Below are positions 55,997 to 64,000 of a stretch of 64,000 nucleotides of DNA, in pieces. The notes beneath the pieces are model-generated. The model was not told where the DNA came from and made no database searches. It was given only the letters and a program-made list of their open reading frames with translations. The stretch is from Peptoniphilus lacrimalis DSM 7455 (GTDB taxonomy: Bacteria > Bacillota > Clostridia > Tissierellales > Peptoniphilaceae): the NCBI RefSeq assembly GCF_000378725.1, contig NZ_KB900376.1:1-64000 (forward strand), read 5' to 3'. Positions within the stretch are counted from its first letter, which is position 1. Each line of letters opens with the position of its first letter. The position numbers and the translations under genes are program-made.

Positions 55997-56335
55997 CTAA
56001 ATATTTTCTTTTTTCGCCAAAGCATTATTAACTTTATATCCAATGATGAAGTAGAATAGCATTTGCAATACAACTATGATTGTCATAGTTGTATTGGTTA
56101 GACTATTACTAAATATTATTATAATATTTAGTAATATAAAAAATATAGTATATATGCGAAAAAGTTTAGCTGCATACTTATGGGCATAATTCCAGTTTTC
56201 TTTTGATTTCATACTTAATGCTGTTCTAAATCCACTATACTTACTGATATTTCCATTTGCTTTATACTTATAAAAGAAAGACAAAAACAATCCTGCTATA
56301 GGTAATAAACTAATTACAATTTTTTCAAAATTCAT
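55997..56335 (-). CDS. SdpI-family-like small membrane protein
   Basis: This 112-residue protein has three hydrophobic segments and the SdpI C-terminal motif SGFRTALSMKSKENWNYAHKYAAKLFRI (about 29-56, quoted here in part by its key residues SGFRT, W and H), found in proteins that give immunity or act as small membrane regulators. The open frame reaches 56377; AGAGGG six bases before ATG 56335 marks the better start. It is close to a remnant peptide gene, so an immunity role is possible but unproved. Confidence 0.65.
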   Translation of the reverse strand: MNFEKIVISLLPIAGLFLSFFYKYKANGNISKYSGFRTALSMKSKENWNYAHKYAAKLFRIYTIFFILLNIIIIFSNSLTNTTMTIIVVLQMLFYFIIGYKVNNALAKKENI

Positions 56336-56642
56336 ACAAAACCCTCTAAAAATCCTAAAAGCTACTATTTTCAACACTATTATAACCTATAATCTTATTT
56401 TTGACATCAGCACTACACTCTACATATGGCTTTAGCTGTCGGTATGAATAAAAATTTATATTTCTAAAAAGTCTTGTATGTTTGAATATGTCCTTTAATA
56501 GGATACCATCAACTAACTAAAAAACATCCCTATCTCTAGAATTGTTTAAATTTTACTTCTCTTTTATCCTGAGTTAAACACATTTATATCCATCTTTTGT
56601 TAGTCCCAGTAATTTTTAATAGTCAGATAAATTTGACTTATT

Positions 56643-56813
56643 TTATTTATTTTTTAACTTTTTATACTTATCTCCACTTCCTATACCAAAAATCATTGAA
56701 CCGATGATCCATGCATATTCAGTTTTCCCCGTTTTATAGGGCATATATATTGAAGCTATGAGTGCAATAAATGCTAAAATTGTTATTACTAACCACAGGT
56801 TCTTTTTTCCCAT
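56643..56813 (-). CDS. Small membrane protein of 56 residues
   Basis: ATG 56813 with a strong site (GGAGAGGAG) opens a 56-residue frame: MGKKNLWLVITILAFIALI as a first helix, a short loop with MPYKTGKTEY, a second hydrophobic segment WIIGSMIFGIGSG and a basic end KYKKLKNK. I do not recognise a family. The strong ribosome site and the two-helix design support a real gene. Flanking stretches 56378-56642 and 56814-57034 show no other gene. Confidence 0.6.
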   Translation of the reverse strand: MGKKNLWLVITILAFIALIASIYMPYKTGKTEYAWIIGSMIFGIGSGDKYKKLKNK

Positions 56814-57032
56814 TTTTATTTCTCCTCTCCCTTAAAAAAATCTATAAAATCTATCCTATTTTCTTATTTAAAATTTTTCTATGGATTTCATAGGACATAT
56901 CCCAAAAAATAAATCTATATATTAGAAAATTTGTTATAATAATATTATTTTATATAATTATTTTCAATTTCACTTTTGCCCTTGTTTATTTCATAAAAAA
57001 TTTGTTAGTAAAAATATATAACTTTTAGAACA

Positions 57033-57061
57033 TAAAAAAAGAGACCGCCTAAACGGTCTCT
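57033..57061 (-). terminator. Terminator of gdhA
   Basis: AGAGACCG, a 6-base loop, CGGTCTCT (57040-57061), then seven T on the minus strand. Confidence 0.9.
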
Positions 57062-57082
57062 AAAAATTCAAATTAATAGGAA

Positions 57083-58348
57083 TTAATACCATCCTCTTAA
57101 TTTCATAGCTTTAGCTAGTGATTTAACACCATACATATAAACAGCTTCTCTTGGAGTTACTTTGTATTCATCAGCTATACCAAATACTCCATTGATAGCT
57201 TTCATCATGTCAGCTTCTTGTTTTTCTTCAACTTCTTTTTCAGTCCAATAATATCCATATTGATTTTGAACCCATTCATAGTAAGAAACAAGAACTCCAC
57301 CAGAGTTAGTTAAGATATCTGGTACTAGTGGAATATTAACTTCTGCAAGTCCCTTATCTCCTTCTGGAGTTGTAGGTCCATTAGCTGCTTCACAAACTAA
57401 TTTTACATTAAGTTTTTTAGCAACATCATAAGTGATTACATTTTCAAGAGCTGCTGGTACTAAAACATCATATTTTCCAGTCCAGAATTCATCAGCAGAA
57501 ATTTCTTTTGCTCCTGGGAATCCTAATACTGTGTGGTGTTCATTTTTGTAAGCAAATAATTCTTCATAGTTAATTCCGTCTTCGTTATAAAGAGCGAAGT
57601 TTCCTTTTGATTTATCCCATTCAGCAAGTGCTACAACTTTTGCACCTTGTCTAGCAATGTTTTTAACTGTGAAAGTACCTACGTTACCGAAACCTTGAAC
57701 AGCTACTCTTGCACCTTTCATTTCGATGCCGTATCTCTTAGCAGATTCTCTAACTACTATAGAAACACCAAATCCAGTTGCTTCGTTTCTTCCTTGAGAA
57801 CCACCAAATTCTACTGGCTTACCTGTGATACATCCAAGATCCATCTTGTCGCCATTTACTTTGATATATTCGTCCATCATCCAAGACATGATTTGTCCGT
57901 TAGTATTAACGTCTGGTGCTGGAATATCAATTCTGTCGCCTAAGTATCTATAAAGTCCTCTGATATAACCTCTAGAAAGTTGTTCTAGTTCTCTTTCAGA
58001 AAGTTCAGATGGATCTACACAAATTCCACCTTTTCCTCCACCATATGGAAGACCAAGTGCTCCACCTTTAAAAGTCATCCAAAGAGAAAGAGCTTTAACT
58101 TCGTCTGCGTTTACGTTTTGATGGAAACGAACTCCACCCTTAGCTGGACCTACTGCTGAATTGTGAGCAGCTCTCCAACCTTTGAAAGTCTTAAGGCTTC
58201 CGTCATCCATTTTTACTGGAATCTTAATTTCTATAACTCTTTGTGGTTCTTTTAAAAGTTCATAAACTGCTGGATCTTCTCCAAGTTTATCGCAAGCATT
58301 TTTAACCTTTGCTTGAGCTGATAACAATGGATTTAAATTATCTGTCAT
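57083..58348 (-). CDS. gdhA: Glutamate dehydrogenase
   Basis: This 421-residue hexameric enzyme interconverts glutamate and 2-oxoglutarate plus ammonia. It has the glutamate-binding K-rich start (GWRAAHNSAVGPAKGGVRFH, about 58-77), the catalytic Lys in LPYGGGKGGICVDP (about 100-113), PAPDVNT and the Rossmann motif VAVQGFGNVGTFT (about 212-224). The acidic residue after the second strand (ALAEWDKSKG) is Glu, which favours NAD. In anaerobic cocci this enzyme starts glutamate fermentation. It is a single-gene unit with its own strong promoter and terminator. Confidence 0.96.
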   Translation of the reverse strand: MTDNLNPLLSAQAKVKNACDKLGEDPAVYELLKEPQRVIEIKIPVKMDDGSLKTFKGWRAAHNSAVGPAKGGVRFHQNVNADEVKALSLWMTFKGGALGLPYGGGKGGICVDPSELSERELEQLSRGYIRGLYRYLGDRIDIPAPDVNTNGQIMSWMMDEYIKVNGDKMDLGCITGKPVEFGGSQGRNEATGFGVSIVVRESAKRYGIEMKGARVAVQGFGNVGTFTVKNIARQGAKVVALAEWDKSKGNFALYNEDGINYEELFAYKNEHHTVLGFPGAKEISADEFWTGKYDVLVPAALENVITYDVAKKLNVKLVCEAANGPTTPEGDKGLAEVNIPLVPDILTNSGGVLVSYYEWVQNQYGYYWTEKEVEEKQEADMMKAINGVFGIADEYKVTPREAVYMYGVKSLAKAMKLRGWY

Positions 58349-58378
58349 TTTTATACACTCTCCTTATCTCTGTTATGT

Positions 58379-58402
58379 ATTGTATTAACAATTCCATACA
58401 AT
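58379..58402 (-). promoter_or_regulatory. Candidate operator at the gdhA transcription start
   Basis: ATTGTAT (58379-58385) and ATACAAT (58396-58402) form a 7-bp inverted repeat with a 10-base spacer, directly after the -10 box. A protein bound there would block initiation. Confidence 0.45.
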
Positions 58403-58405
58403 TGG

Positions 58406-58434
58406 ATTATATCATAGGGAAATTTTCTTTTCAA
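58406..58434 (-). promoter_or_regulatory. Promoter of gdhA
   Basis: Minus strand: TTGAAA (58429-58434), a 17-base spacer and TATAAT (58406-58411). The stretch 58435-58590 upstream shows no gene. Confidence 0.8.
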
Positions 58435-58655
58435 GTTCGCCAACTTTTTTTACGTTTTTTAACGTTTTCTTGACATTATTTTGCGATTTTTAAAATCTCC
58501 TCCCTTATGTAAAGTTATTCCGTAAAAACTGATTATTGCAATAAAGAATTGCTTGAATTTCTTATAAAATTTTTACAAATATATATTTAAATTTTTTCTT
58601 GATTTTTATGAAATATGTTACAATACATTTAAGTATTTTAACTTCGGGGGTAAAA

Positions 58656-59537
58656 ATGAATTTTTTTAAATCTTCTATAAATGAGATTTTCAACAGAGAT
58701 TTTTTTAAGAAATTTTTCATTCTTATTATTGGTAATTTCCTAATTGCGTGTGCCATACTATTTTTTATTAGACCCAATGCTCTAATAAGTGGTGGGCTTA
58801 CAGGTTTAGCTGTTCTTATTAATCAAATTACAAATACTAATCTCTCTATTTTAATTTTACTGCTAAACTTTCCAACATTTTTACTATCCATGTTTTTTTT
58901 AAAGAAAGATTTTACATTTTTCTCAGCTATAAGCGTTTTAATTATTTCTTTCATAGTGTCAGTATTAGAAAAAGTTTTCCATGGCCTAGCTTTAACCCAT
59001 GATCCACTACTTGCTGCCATATTTGGTGGTTTAATTAATGGAGTAGGTGGTGGACTTATGTTTTTATTTGGAACAAGCACAGGTGGTCTTGATATTATAG
59101 CGGCAATTTTTAAAAAGTATTTTAATATTCAGCTTGGAAATGTCCTTATGGCTATTAACTTATGTATAATTTCTCTTTCAGGCATTTATCACGGAGCGGA
59201 CAAAGCCATGTACACACTTATCTTATTATTTATTTCATATCAGGTTATTGACATGATTCAAATGGGTGTTGGCAGACAAAAACAGATATTTATTATTTCA
59301 GATTATCACGATGAAATAGCCAAAGAGGTTCATAAAAAAGTCCACAGAGGTGCAACTTTCTTAAAGGGGCAGACTGCATATTTAGGAAAAGATGTGTATC
59401 TTGTTTATATTATTTGCTCCTCCCATCAGCTAGTTACTGTTAGAAATATTGTTCATGAAATTGACCCTAAAGCCTTTATGGCAATTTCCGATACATCTGA
59501 AATTATGGGAAAGGGATTCAAGTCCATTAATTTTTAA
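58656..59537 (+). CDS. YitT family membrane protein
   Basis: This 293-residue protein has an N-terminal DUF161 part with five to six membrane helices (IRPNALISGGLTGLAVLIN, then the Gly-rich GGLINGVGGGLMFLFGTSTGGLDI around 125-150, here named only by its ends) and a soluble DUF2179 domain at the end (about 205-290, VTVRNIVHEIDPKAFMAISD). Its substrate is unknown. The frame opens at 58599, but GGGGG lies before ATG 58656 and the longer form starts inside the promoter area, so 58656 is used. Confidence 0.9.
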   Translation: MNFFKSSINEIFNRDFFKKFFILIIGNFLIACAILFFIRPNALISGGLTGLAVLINQITNTNLSILILLLNFPTFLLSMFFLKKDFTFFSAISVLIISFIVSVLEKVFHGLALTHDPLLAAIFGGLINGVGGGLMFLFGTSTGGLDIIAAIFKKYFNIQLGNVLMAINLCIISLSGIYHGADKAMYTLILLFISYQVIDMIQMGVGRQKQIFIISDYHDEIAKEVHKKVHRGATFLKGQTAYLGKDVYLVYIICSSHQLVTVRNIVHEIDPKAFMAISDTSEIMGKGFKSINF

Positions 59538-59636
59538 AGAATAGATATTTTAAATAGGCTTTTATAAATATAAATCTCTTGGAAATATATTTTATATTTT
59601 CCTGTAATCGAATACTTTTATATATTAAATAAGGAT

Positions 59637-59675
59637 GATGCAAAGAATTTTTTGCATCACCCTTTATTTTATTTT
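59637..59675 (+). terminator. Terminator between the YitT and CNNM genes
   Basis: GATGCAAA, 6-base loop, TTTGCATC (59637-59658), followed by a T-rich tail on the plus strand. It can work for both converging genes. Confidence 0.7.
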
Positions 59676-60988
59676 TTACTATCTAAAATTTTTAAAGCAG
59701 CCTTAACAATTCTTTTATCTTTTATTGCAAGGACTGTAAGCATTACACCATTAGTCTTAACCTGTAATTGTTTCTTTTCATTTTCTTCAGGTATATACCC
59801 TAATTTTTCTATTATAAGACCAGATATAGTTTCATGATTTTCTGAAAATAGTTTAGTATCTAGCTCTTCATTTATATCTTCTATAGTCATATAGCCGTCA
59901 ACCATGTATTCGTTGGGACCAATTTTTTCCATACTAGGAGTATTTCTGTCATATTCATCCTCAATTTCCCCAACAATTTCTTCAACTATATCTTCAACTG
60001 TAACCATACCAGAAAAACCACCATATTCATCAATTAATATAGCTACATAATTCTTGCTTGTTTGAAGTTCCTTTAGGAGCCTATCAATTTTTTTAGTTTC
60101 AGGGACAAAGTATGGCGTCTTTAAACATTTATCTAGGTTGAAATTTTTATAATTATTTTTTTCATACTCTATAAATAAATCTTTTATATTAATAATCCCT
60201 ATAATATTGTCTGCATTTTCTCTATATACAGGCATCCTTGAATACCCTGTTGCCAATATTTCAGAAATTGAATCCACGCTAAATTCATCATAGTCCACCA
60301 TAAATATAGCTGTCCTTGGTGTCATTATTTCGTAAGCCATCTTGTCATCAAAATCCATAATATTTATTATCATATCTTCACCAGTAGAGTTGATAACCCC
60401 CTGTTCTTGAGATACTTTTATATAGGATTTTAATTCTTCTTCAGAAATTTGTTCTTCAACATCTTCTGAATACTTGCCCAAAAGTTTTAAAACTAAAACT
60501 GTTGAAATAGATAAGAGTTTTACAAAGGGTGCAAAAATTATTGATGTGATTTTTACAGCATAAACACCTCTTAATGCGACATTTTCAGCATTATAAAGAG
60601 CAATTCTTTTTGGTACAAGTTCACCAAAAACAAGTGAGATATATGACAAAATTAAAGTTACTACTATAAAAGAAATGGTTGTTCCGTAAGGGATATTTAT
60701 TTCCCTTAAATAATCACCAAAAACTCTTGATATTGAAGTAGCTGCTGAACCAGATGAGAAAAATCCCGCTAAGGTTATAGCGACTTGAATTGTAGACAAA
60801 AATCTTGTGGAATTTTTTAAAGTTTCTAATAGAGTTTTAGCTCTTTTATTTCCTTTTTCAGCTAGTTCCTTTATTTTATTTTTATTAGCTGAAACCATTG
60901 CCATTTCTGCAGATGCAAAAAAAGCATTCACCATAGTTAAAAAAACAATTAATATTAGCTTTGCCCAAAGGGCAGCGCCCTCGTCCAT
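59669..60988 (-). CDS. CNNM/CorC (HlyC) family transporter with CBS pair
   Basis: This 439-residue membrane protein has an N-terminal DUF21 domain with four helices (about 1-190, FASAEMAMVSANKNKIKEL, SSGSAATSISRVFG). A CBS pair follows (about 205-330, MTPRTAIFMVD and LIDEYGGFSGMVTVEDI), and then a CorC/HlyC C-terminal domain (about 345-435, MVDGYMTIEDINEEL). Members move or sense Mg2+ or other divalent cations. It is a single gene. Confidence 0.92.
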   Translation of the reverse strand: MDEGAALWAKLILIVFLTMVNAFFASAEMAMVSANKNKIKELAEKGNKRAKTLLETLKNSTRFLSTIQVAITLAGFFSSGSAATSISRVFGDYLREINIPYGTTISFIVVTLILSYISLVFGELVPKRIALYNAENVALRGVYAVKITSIIFAPFVKLLSISTVLVLKLLGKYSEDVEEQISEEELKSYIKVSQEQGVINSTGEDMIINIMDFDDKMAYEIMTPRTAIFMVDYDEFSVDSISEILATGYSRMPVYRENADNIIGIINIKDLFIEYEKNNYKNFNLDKCLKTPYFVPETKKIDRLLKELQTSKNYVAILIDEYGGFSGMVTVEDIVEEIVGEIEDEYDRNTPSMEKIGPNEYMVDGYMTIEDINEELDTKLFSENHETISGLIIEKLGYIPEENEKKQLQVKTNGVMLTVLAIKDKRIVKAALKILDSKK

Positions 60989-61115
60989 TTATATTCCTCC
61001 AAATGATATAATATGCTTATTATATCAATAAATTTATATTCTTGCTATAATTTAATATAATTTTAAAAAAATTATTATAGATTTATAAAATGGGTAAAAA
61101 TCTAGAGGTGATTTA

Positions 61116-61487
61116 ATGTTTTTTATTTGTGGAATAACAAATGGTAAAGATGATTTATCTTATGATGGAGATTTGTTCGTGCACTCCTGTGGCGCCTATG
61201 GTCGCTACCAAGTATTTATGACTTATTTTAAACTGAGCTTATTTTTTATAACCATTCTAAAATTCAATAAAAAATATTTTGTTAAAACAACTTGTTGTGA
61301 TAGAATTTATGGTCTAGATAAAAGTCTTGGTCAAAAAATAGAAAATTCTATAGATGTAATTATTCATGAAGATGACTTAATAGAAATTGAATATGAACAA
61401 AATAGTAATTTTAAAATTTGTAAAAATTGCAACTATAAAACCGATAAAGAATTTTTATATTGTCCAAAATGTGGACAGAAATTATAG
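61116..61487 (+). CDS. Zinc-ribbon protein of unknown function
   Basis: The 123 residues end in a classical zinc ribbon, CKNCNYKTDKEFLYCPKCG (about 101-119). The middle (residues 35-60) has a hydrophobic stretch FKLSLFFITILKF that is probably a strand pair or a weak membrane segment. The N-terminus has FICGITNGKDDLSYD. No known family was recognised. It lies 10 bases before the DUF4230 gene with which it is likely co-transcribed. Confidence 0.7.
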   Translation: MFFICGITNGKDDLSYDGDLFVHSCGAYGRYQVFMTYFKLSLFFITILKFNKKYFVKTTCCDRIYGLDKSLGQKIENSIDVIIHEDDLIEIEYEQNSNFKICKNCNYKTDKEFLYCPKCGQKL

Positions 61488-61497
61488 GAGGTAAATT

Positions 61498-62094
61498 TTG
61501 AAATTTATAAAACGAAAATTAACGCTTTTAATTTTATTAATAACAGTAGGTATGGGAGCTTTTTTCTTTGGAATGAATGAAGCTAAAAGTGATTTAACAC
61601 CAGAGATTTCCTCTTCTCTAATTTCAAGTAAATTAATAGGTGTAAAGGAGCTTATAACTGTTAAATACCATTACAAAAATATGGGGCAATTTTCAAATCA
61701 GTCTACTTTTTATGGTTGGAAAGTACCCTTTACGGATAAAAAATTTATTGTCGCTTATGAGGGTTTTATTTGTGCTGGAGTTGATTTAGAAAATCTTGAC
61801 ATACAAATTCATGACAAAACAATAAATATTAAAATTCCAAAATCAAAGATACTAAGCCACACAATTGATGAGAAATCTATTAAAGTTTTTGATGAAAAAA
61901 ATTCAATATTTAATCCCATTAAAATTGAAGATTATAAAAATTTTTCTACTGACCAAAAGACTGTAGTGGAAAAAGATGCGATAAAAAAAGGCTTGTTAAA
62001 GGAAGCTGATGACAAAACGCAAAAAGCTATAGAAGAAATTTTAAATGTTGACGATCTGTTGAGGGCTTATCAGATAAAAGTTTCAATGAAATAA
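61498..62094 (+). CDS. DUF4230 membrane-anchored protein
   Basis: This 198-residue protein has one N-terminal membrane helix (about 8-25), then an extracellular domain with the DUF4230 features: LITVKYHYKNMGQFSNQS, FIVAYEGFICAGVDLENL and IKIPKSKILSHTID. Function is unknown; the fold resembles ones that sit at the cell surface. The start is TTG at 61498 with AGGAGG six bases upstream. Confidence 0.82.
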   Translation: MKFIKRKLTLLILLITVGMGAFFFGMNEAKSDLTPEISSSLISSKLIGVKELITVKYHYKNMGQFSNQSTFYGWKVPFTDKKFIVAYEGFICAGVDLENLDIQIHDKTINIKIPKSKILSHTIDEKSIKVFDEKNSIFNPIKIEDYKNFSTDQKTVVEKDAIKKGLLKEADDKTQKAIEEILNVDDLLRAYQIKVSMK

Positions 62095-62100
62095 TCTAAA

Positions 62101-62131
62101 AAAGAAAGTAATATTAACAATTACTTTCTTT
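62101..62131. terminator. Bidirectional terminator between the DUF4230 and EamA genes
   Basis: AAAGAAAGTAAT, 7-base loop, ATTACTTTCTTT: a perfect 12-bp stem with T runs on both strands. Confidence 0.9.
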
Positions 62132-62133
62132 TT

Positions 62134-63012
62134 TTATTCATTTACCTTATCTTGCCTTCTCACAATATATATTGCTGCAAGAACTATAAAAATTATTGCA
62201 ATTATTTTATTTATCCCCATATCTTCACTAAAAATTATAAATCCAGCAATTAATGAAACTATTGGCTCAGCCGTAGATAAAATTCCTGTTTTTGTAGCTC
62301 CAATTTTAAATATTGCCAATTGATACAAAAGAGTCGCACCTATTGTTAAGAAAAATGAATATACAAGTAAAAATCCCCATTGTCCATGGCTAAAATCATA
62401 TTTAATAGGAATTTTTAATACAAGCGCATAAAGACCTATGACAATTGCTCCAAAAAAATTAACATAAAATAAACTTTTCATGACATTCATATTTGGCATA
62501 TTTGATTTTTCTATGGATACAGAATAAAAAGCAAAGAAAAAAGCTGATGCAACTGCATAAATTACTCCGCTTAGCTCATGAACATCAGAAAAATCTGCCA
62601 ACATTAAAACACCTATACAAGATAAAATAAGTGCTAGAATTTCAGCTTTACTAGGCTTATTTTTAAAAACAAAAGACATAATAATAAAAATTATGCAAGG
62701 ATAAATAAAGTGAATAGATTCTGCACAACCTGCCCCTAAATATTTATATGATGAAAATAGGGTTATAGATGTCCCGCCAAAAAGGGCTCCTGCCAAAAAA
62801 ACTTCTATTAATTCTTTCTTTTTTAAAGATAAATCAATCTTTATAATACATTTACAATAAATAAAGATAGGCAAAAGCCACAAAAACATTCTATAAAAAG
62901 ATGATGTTATGGGATTTATCCCGAAATTTATTAAAGATTTTGTAAATATTGGCATTATTCCATAAATAATAGCTGAGCTAATAGCATATAGATAACCAAG
63001 TTTATTTTTCAT
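62134..63012 (-). CDS. EamA/DMT family transporter
   Basis: This 292-residue protein has ten membrane helices in two EamA repeats (about 5-135 and 150-285). The first begins GYLYAISSAIIYGIMPIFTKSLI, and the late motif EPIVSLIAGFIIFSEDMGINKIIAIIFIV is typical of the second repeat. Such proteins export amino acids or metabolites, and the substrate is unknown. It is a single-gene unit. Confidence 0.92.
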   Translation of the reverse strand: MKNKLGYLYAISSAIIYGIMPIFTKSLINFGINPITSSFYRMFLWLLPIFIYCKCIIKIDLSLKKKELIEVFLAGALFGGTSITLFSSYKYLGAGCAESIHFIYPCIIFIIMSFVFKNKPSKAEILALILSCIGVLMLADFSDVHELSGVIYAVASAFFFAFYSVSIEKSNMPNMNVMKSLFYVNFFGAIVIGLYALVLKIPIKYDFSHGQWGFLLVYSFFLTIGATLLYQLAIFKIGATKTGILSTAEPIVSLIAGFIIFSEDMGINKIIAIIFIVLAAIYIVRRQDKVNE

Positions 63013-63068
63013 AAAGCCTCCCAGTAAATCACATAAACAATGATACTACTATTTAAAAATTTTTTCCA

Positions 63069-63092
63069 TTAAAAAAAGGTGCCTAAGCACCT
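63069..63092 (-). terminator. Terminator of hpf
   Basis: AGGTGC, 4-base loop, GCACCT (63077-63092), then seven T on the minus strand. Confidence 0.85.
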
Positions 63093-63103
63093 CTAATTTA
63101 ATA

Positions 63104-63634
63104 TTAACCATCTACCTCAATAATACCGTAATCCCCATCACTTCTCTTGTAGGAAACTTCAATTTTATCATTTTCTGCATTCTTGAAAATGAAGAAATTA
63201 TGATTTAACAACTCCATTTGAAGTATAGCCTCATCTTCATGCATAGGTCTTAGAGTAAATGTTTTTCTTTTTTTGATATCTTTATCTTCTTCTTTTTGCG
63301 CCGGTTCCTTGTCAAAATTATCAAACCTTATTGTTTCATTATTTTGATATCTTTTTTTAAGTCTTGTCTTATACTTTCTAACCTGTCTTTCGAGCTTGTC
63401 TACAGTTTTGTCAATTGAAACAAACATATCTTGTGATGTTTCTTCGGCTCTTAAAATTGTACCGGGCAAAAATATTGTTACTTCAACTTTTTGACCATTC
63501 TTTTGTTTAGAAAAAACAGCCCTAGCTTGAACTTCTTCAGCAAAATATTTGTCCAATTTGGAAAACTTTTTTTGTGCTTGGTCCTTTAAACCTTCTTTTA
63601 AATCAATATTTTTTCCAACTAATTCTAGTAACAT
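63104..63634 (-). CDS. hpf: Long-form hibernation promoting factor HPF
   Basis: This 176-residue factor dimerises 70S ribosomes into 100S particles in resting cells. The N-terminal domain (1-100) has the beta-alpha-beta-beta-beta-alpha fold with KKFSKLDKYFAEEVQA and the basic helix LERQVRKYKTRLKKRY, a linker follows, and the C-terminal dimerisation domain (about 118-175) has FTLRPMHEDEAILQMELLNHNFFIF with the final GDYGIIEV. The frame reaches a GTG at 63643, but that GTG overlaps the ribosome site GGAG, so ATG 63634 is used. Confidence 0.95.
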   Translation of the reverse strand: MLLELVGKNIDLKEGLKDQAQKKFSKLDKYFAEEVQARAVFSKQKNGQKVEVTIFLPGTILRAEETSQDMFVSIDKTVDKLERQVRKYKTRLKKRYQNNETIRFDNFDKEPAQKEEDKDIKKRKTFTLRPMHEDEAILQMELLNHNFFIFKNAENDKIEVSYKRSDGDYGIIEVDG

Positions 63635-63799
63635 ATAATGCACTCCTTTACAATGTTCTTATAAAGATTATACCCAAATTTAATAATTTAATCCTAAAAT
63701 TTCTTTTAATATACTTTTGACATTATTATTGGTATAATCAAGCATGAAAGAATTTATAACAAATTTAGCTTAAAAGCTTATTTTACAAAAAGGTGAAAT

Positions 63800-64000
63800 A
63801 TGATTAATAAATTAGATATATTTAGTTTAACAACTTCATTAATCCTTGAAAAAGCAAAGAATAATATTAATTTTAATGATTCCACTTATCCTGACACTTT
63901 AAACGAAGAAAAGGAAGAATCCGATATATTTCCTTTTATGAATAAAAGCGCTTTTGCAGGCTGGATACTATTTGATACTAAAAGCAATTTAACCTTTAGC
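63800..64000 (+). CDS. Start of an unidentified protein
   Basis: A frame opens at ATG 63800 behind AAAGGTG and runs to the window edge (67 codons). It reads MINKLDIFSLTTSLILEKAK followed by a polar, acidic stretch and FMNKSAFAGWILFDTKSN. No family was recognised. A TATAAT box near 63734-63739 could be its promoter. Confidence 0.6.
   Translation, partial: MINKLDIFSLTTSLILEKAKNNINFNDSTYPDTLNEEKEESDIFPFMNKSAFAGWILFDTKSNLTFS

Overview
The window is AT-rich DNA from a low-GC Gram-positive bacterium. Several features point to an anaerobic coccus of the Tissierellia/Peptoniphilaceae type, although the genus cannot be fixed from sequence alone. These are a sortase-assembled pilus, a T-box leader, a THF riboswitch, Prp next to L27, a V-type ATPase operon and a catabolic-type glutamate dehydrogenase. 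Most genes lie on the minus strand, many start codons are TTG or GTG, and intrinsic terminators are easy to see.

Region 1 (1-4770) holds the start of a membrane protein, possibly CPBP-like, and a lantibiotic dehydratase gene (lanB). The first 770 bases of lanB are broken by about five single-base frameshifts. A tryptophan T-box riboswitch followed by the tryptophan transporter gene trpP comes next. Region 2 (4870-17990) is a complete pilus operon read right to left: a 2321-residue tip adhesin, the backbone pilin, a proline-tailed basal pilin and three class C sortases. It has a long leader with an (AT)10 tract and a strong terminator-like hairpin, and a second hairpin separates the pilins from the sortases.

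Region 3 (18110-44570) is housekeeping DNA. It contains obg-yhbY-nadD-yqeK-LCP-rsfS-ridA, then rplU-prp-rpmA behind an L21-type leader. Next are an ornithine cyclodeaminase-family enzyme, brnQ, ktrBA, folT behind a THF riboswitch and divergent folC. These are followed by nfeD-floA plus an unknown coiled-coil protein, a VOC protein, rpsU-yqeY, an alanine/sodium symporter, and a nine-gene V-type ATPase operon in the order stalk-C-I-K-F-E-A-B-D.

Region 4 (about 44640-54750) looks like an acquired element. It carries a large serine recombinase next to a 3'-truncated ATPase gene and a TetR regulator with two identical operators. It also has two paralogous ABC exporter pairs, each accompanied by a DUF1648 protein. 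An SdpR/SdpI repressor-immunity pair lies between the two exporter pairs, and a DUF5301-type lipoprotein and an Abi remnant follow. The gene set suggests defence against, or immunity to, membrane-active peptides.

Region 5 (55370-64000) begins with a degenerate stretch holding structured repeats, the fossil of an Asn/Val-rich peptide gene and small membrane proteins. Ordinary chromosome follows: gdhA, a YitT protein, a CNNM/CorC transporter, a zinc-ribbon protein, a DUF4230 protein, an EamA transporter, hpf and the start of one more gene.
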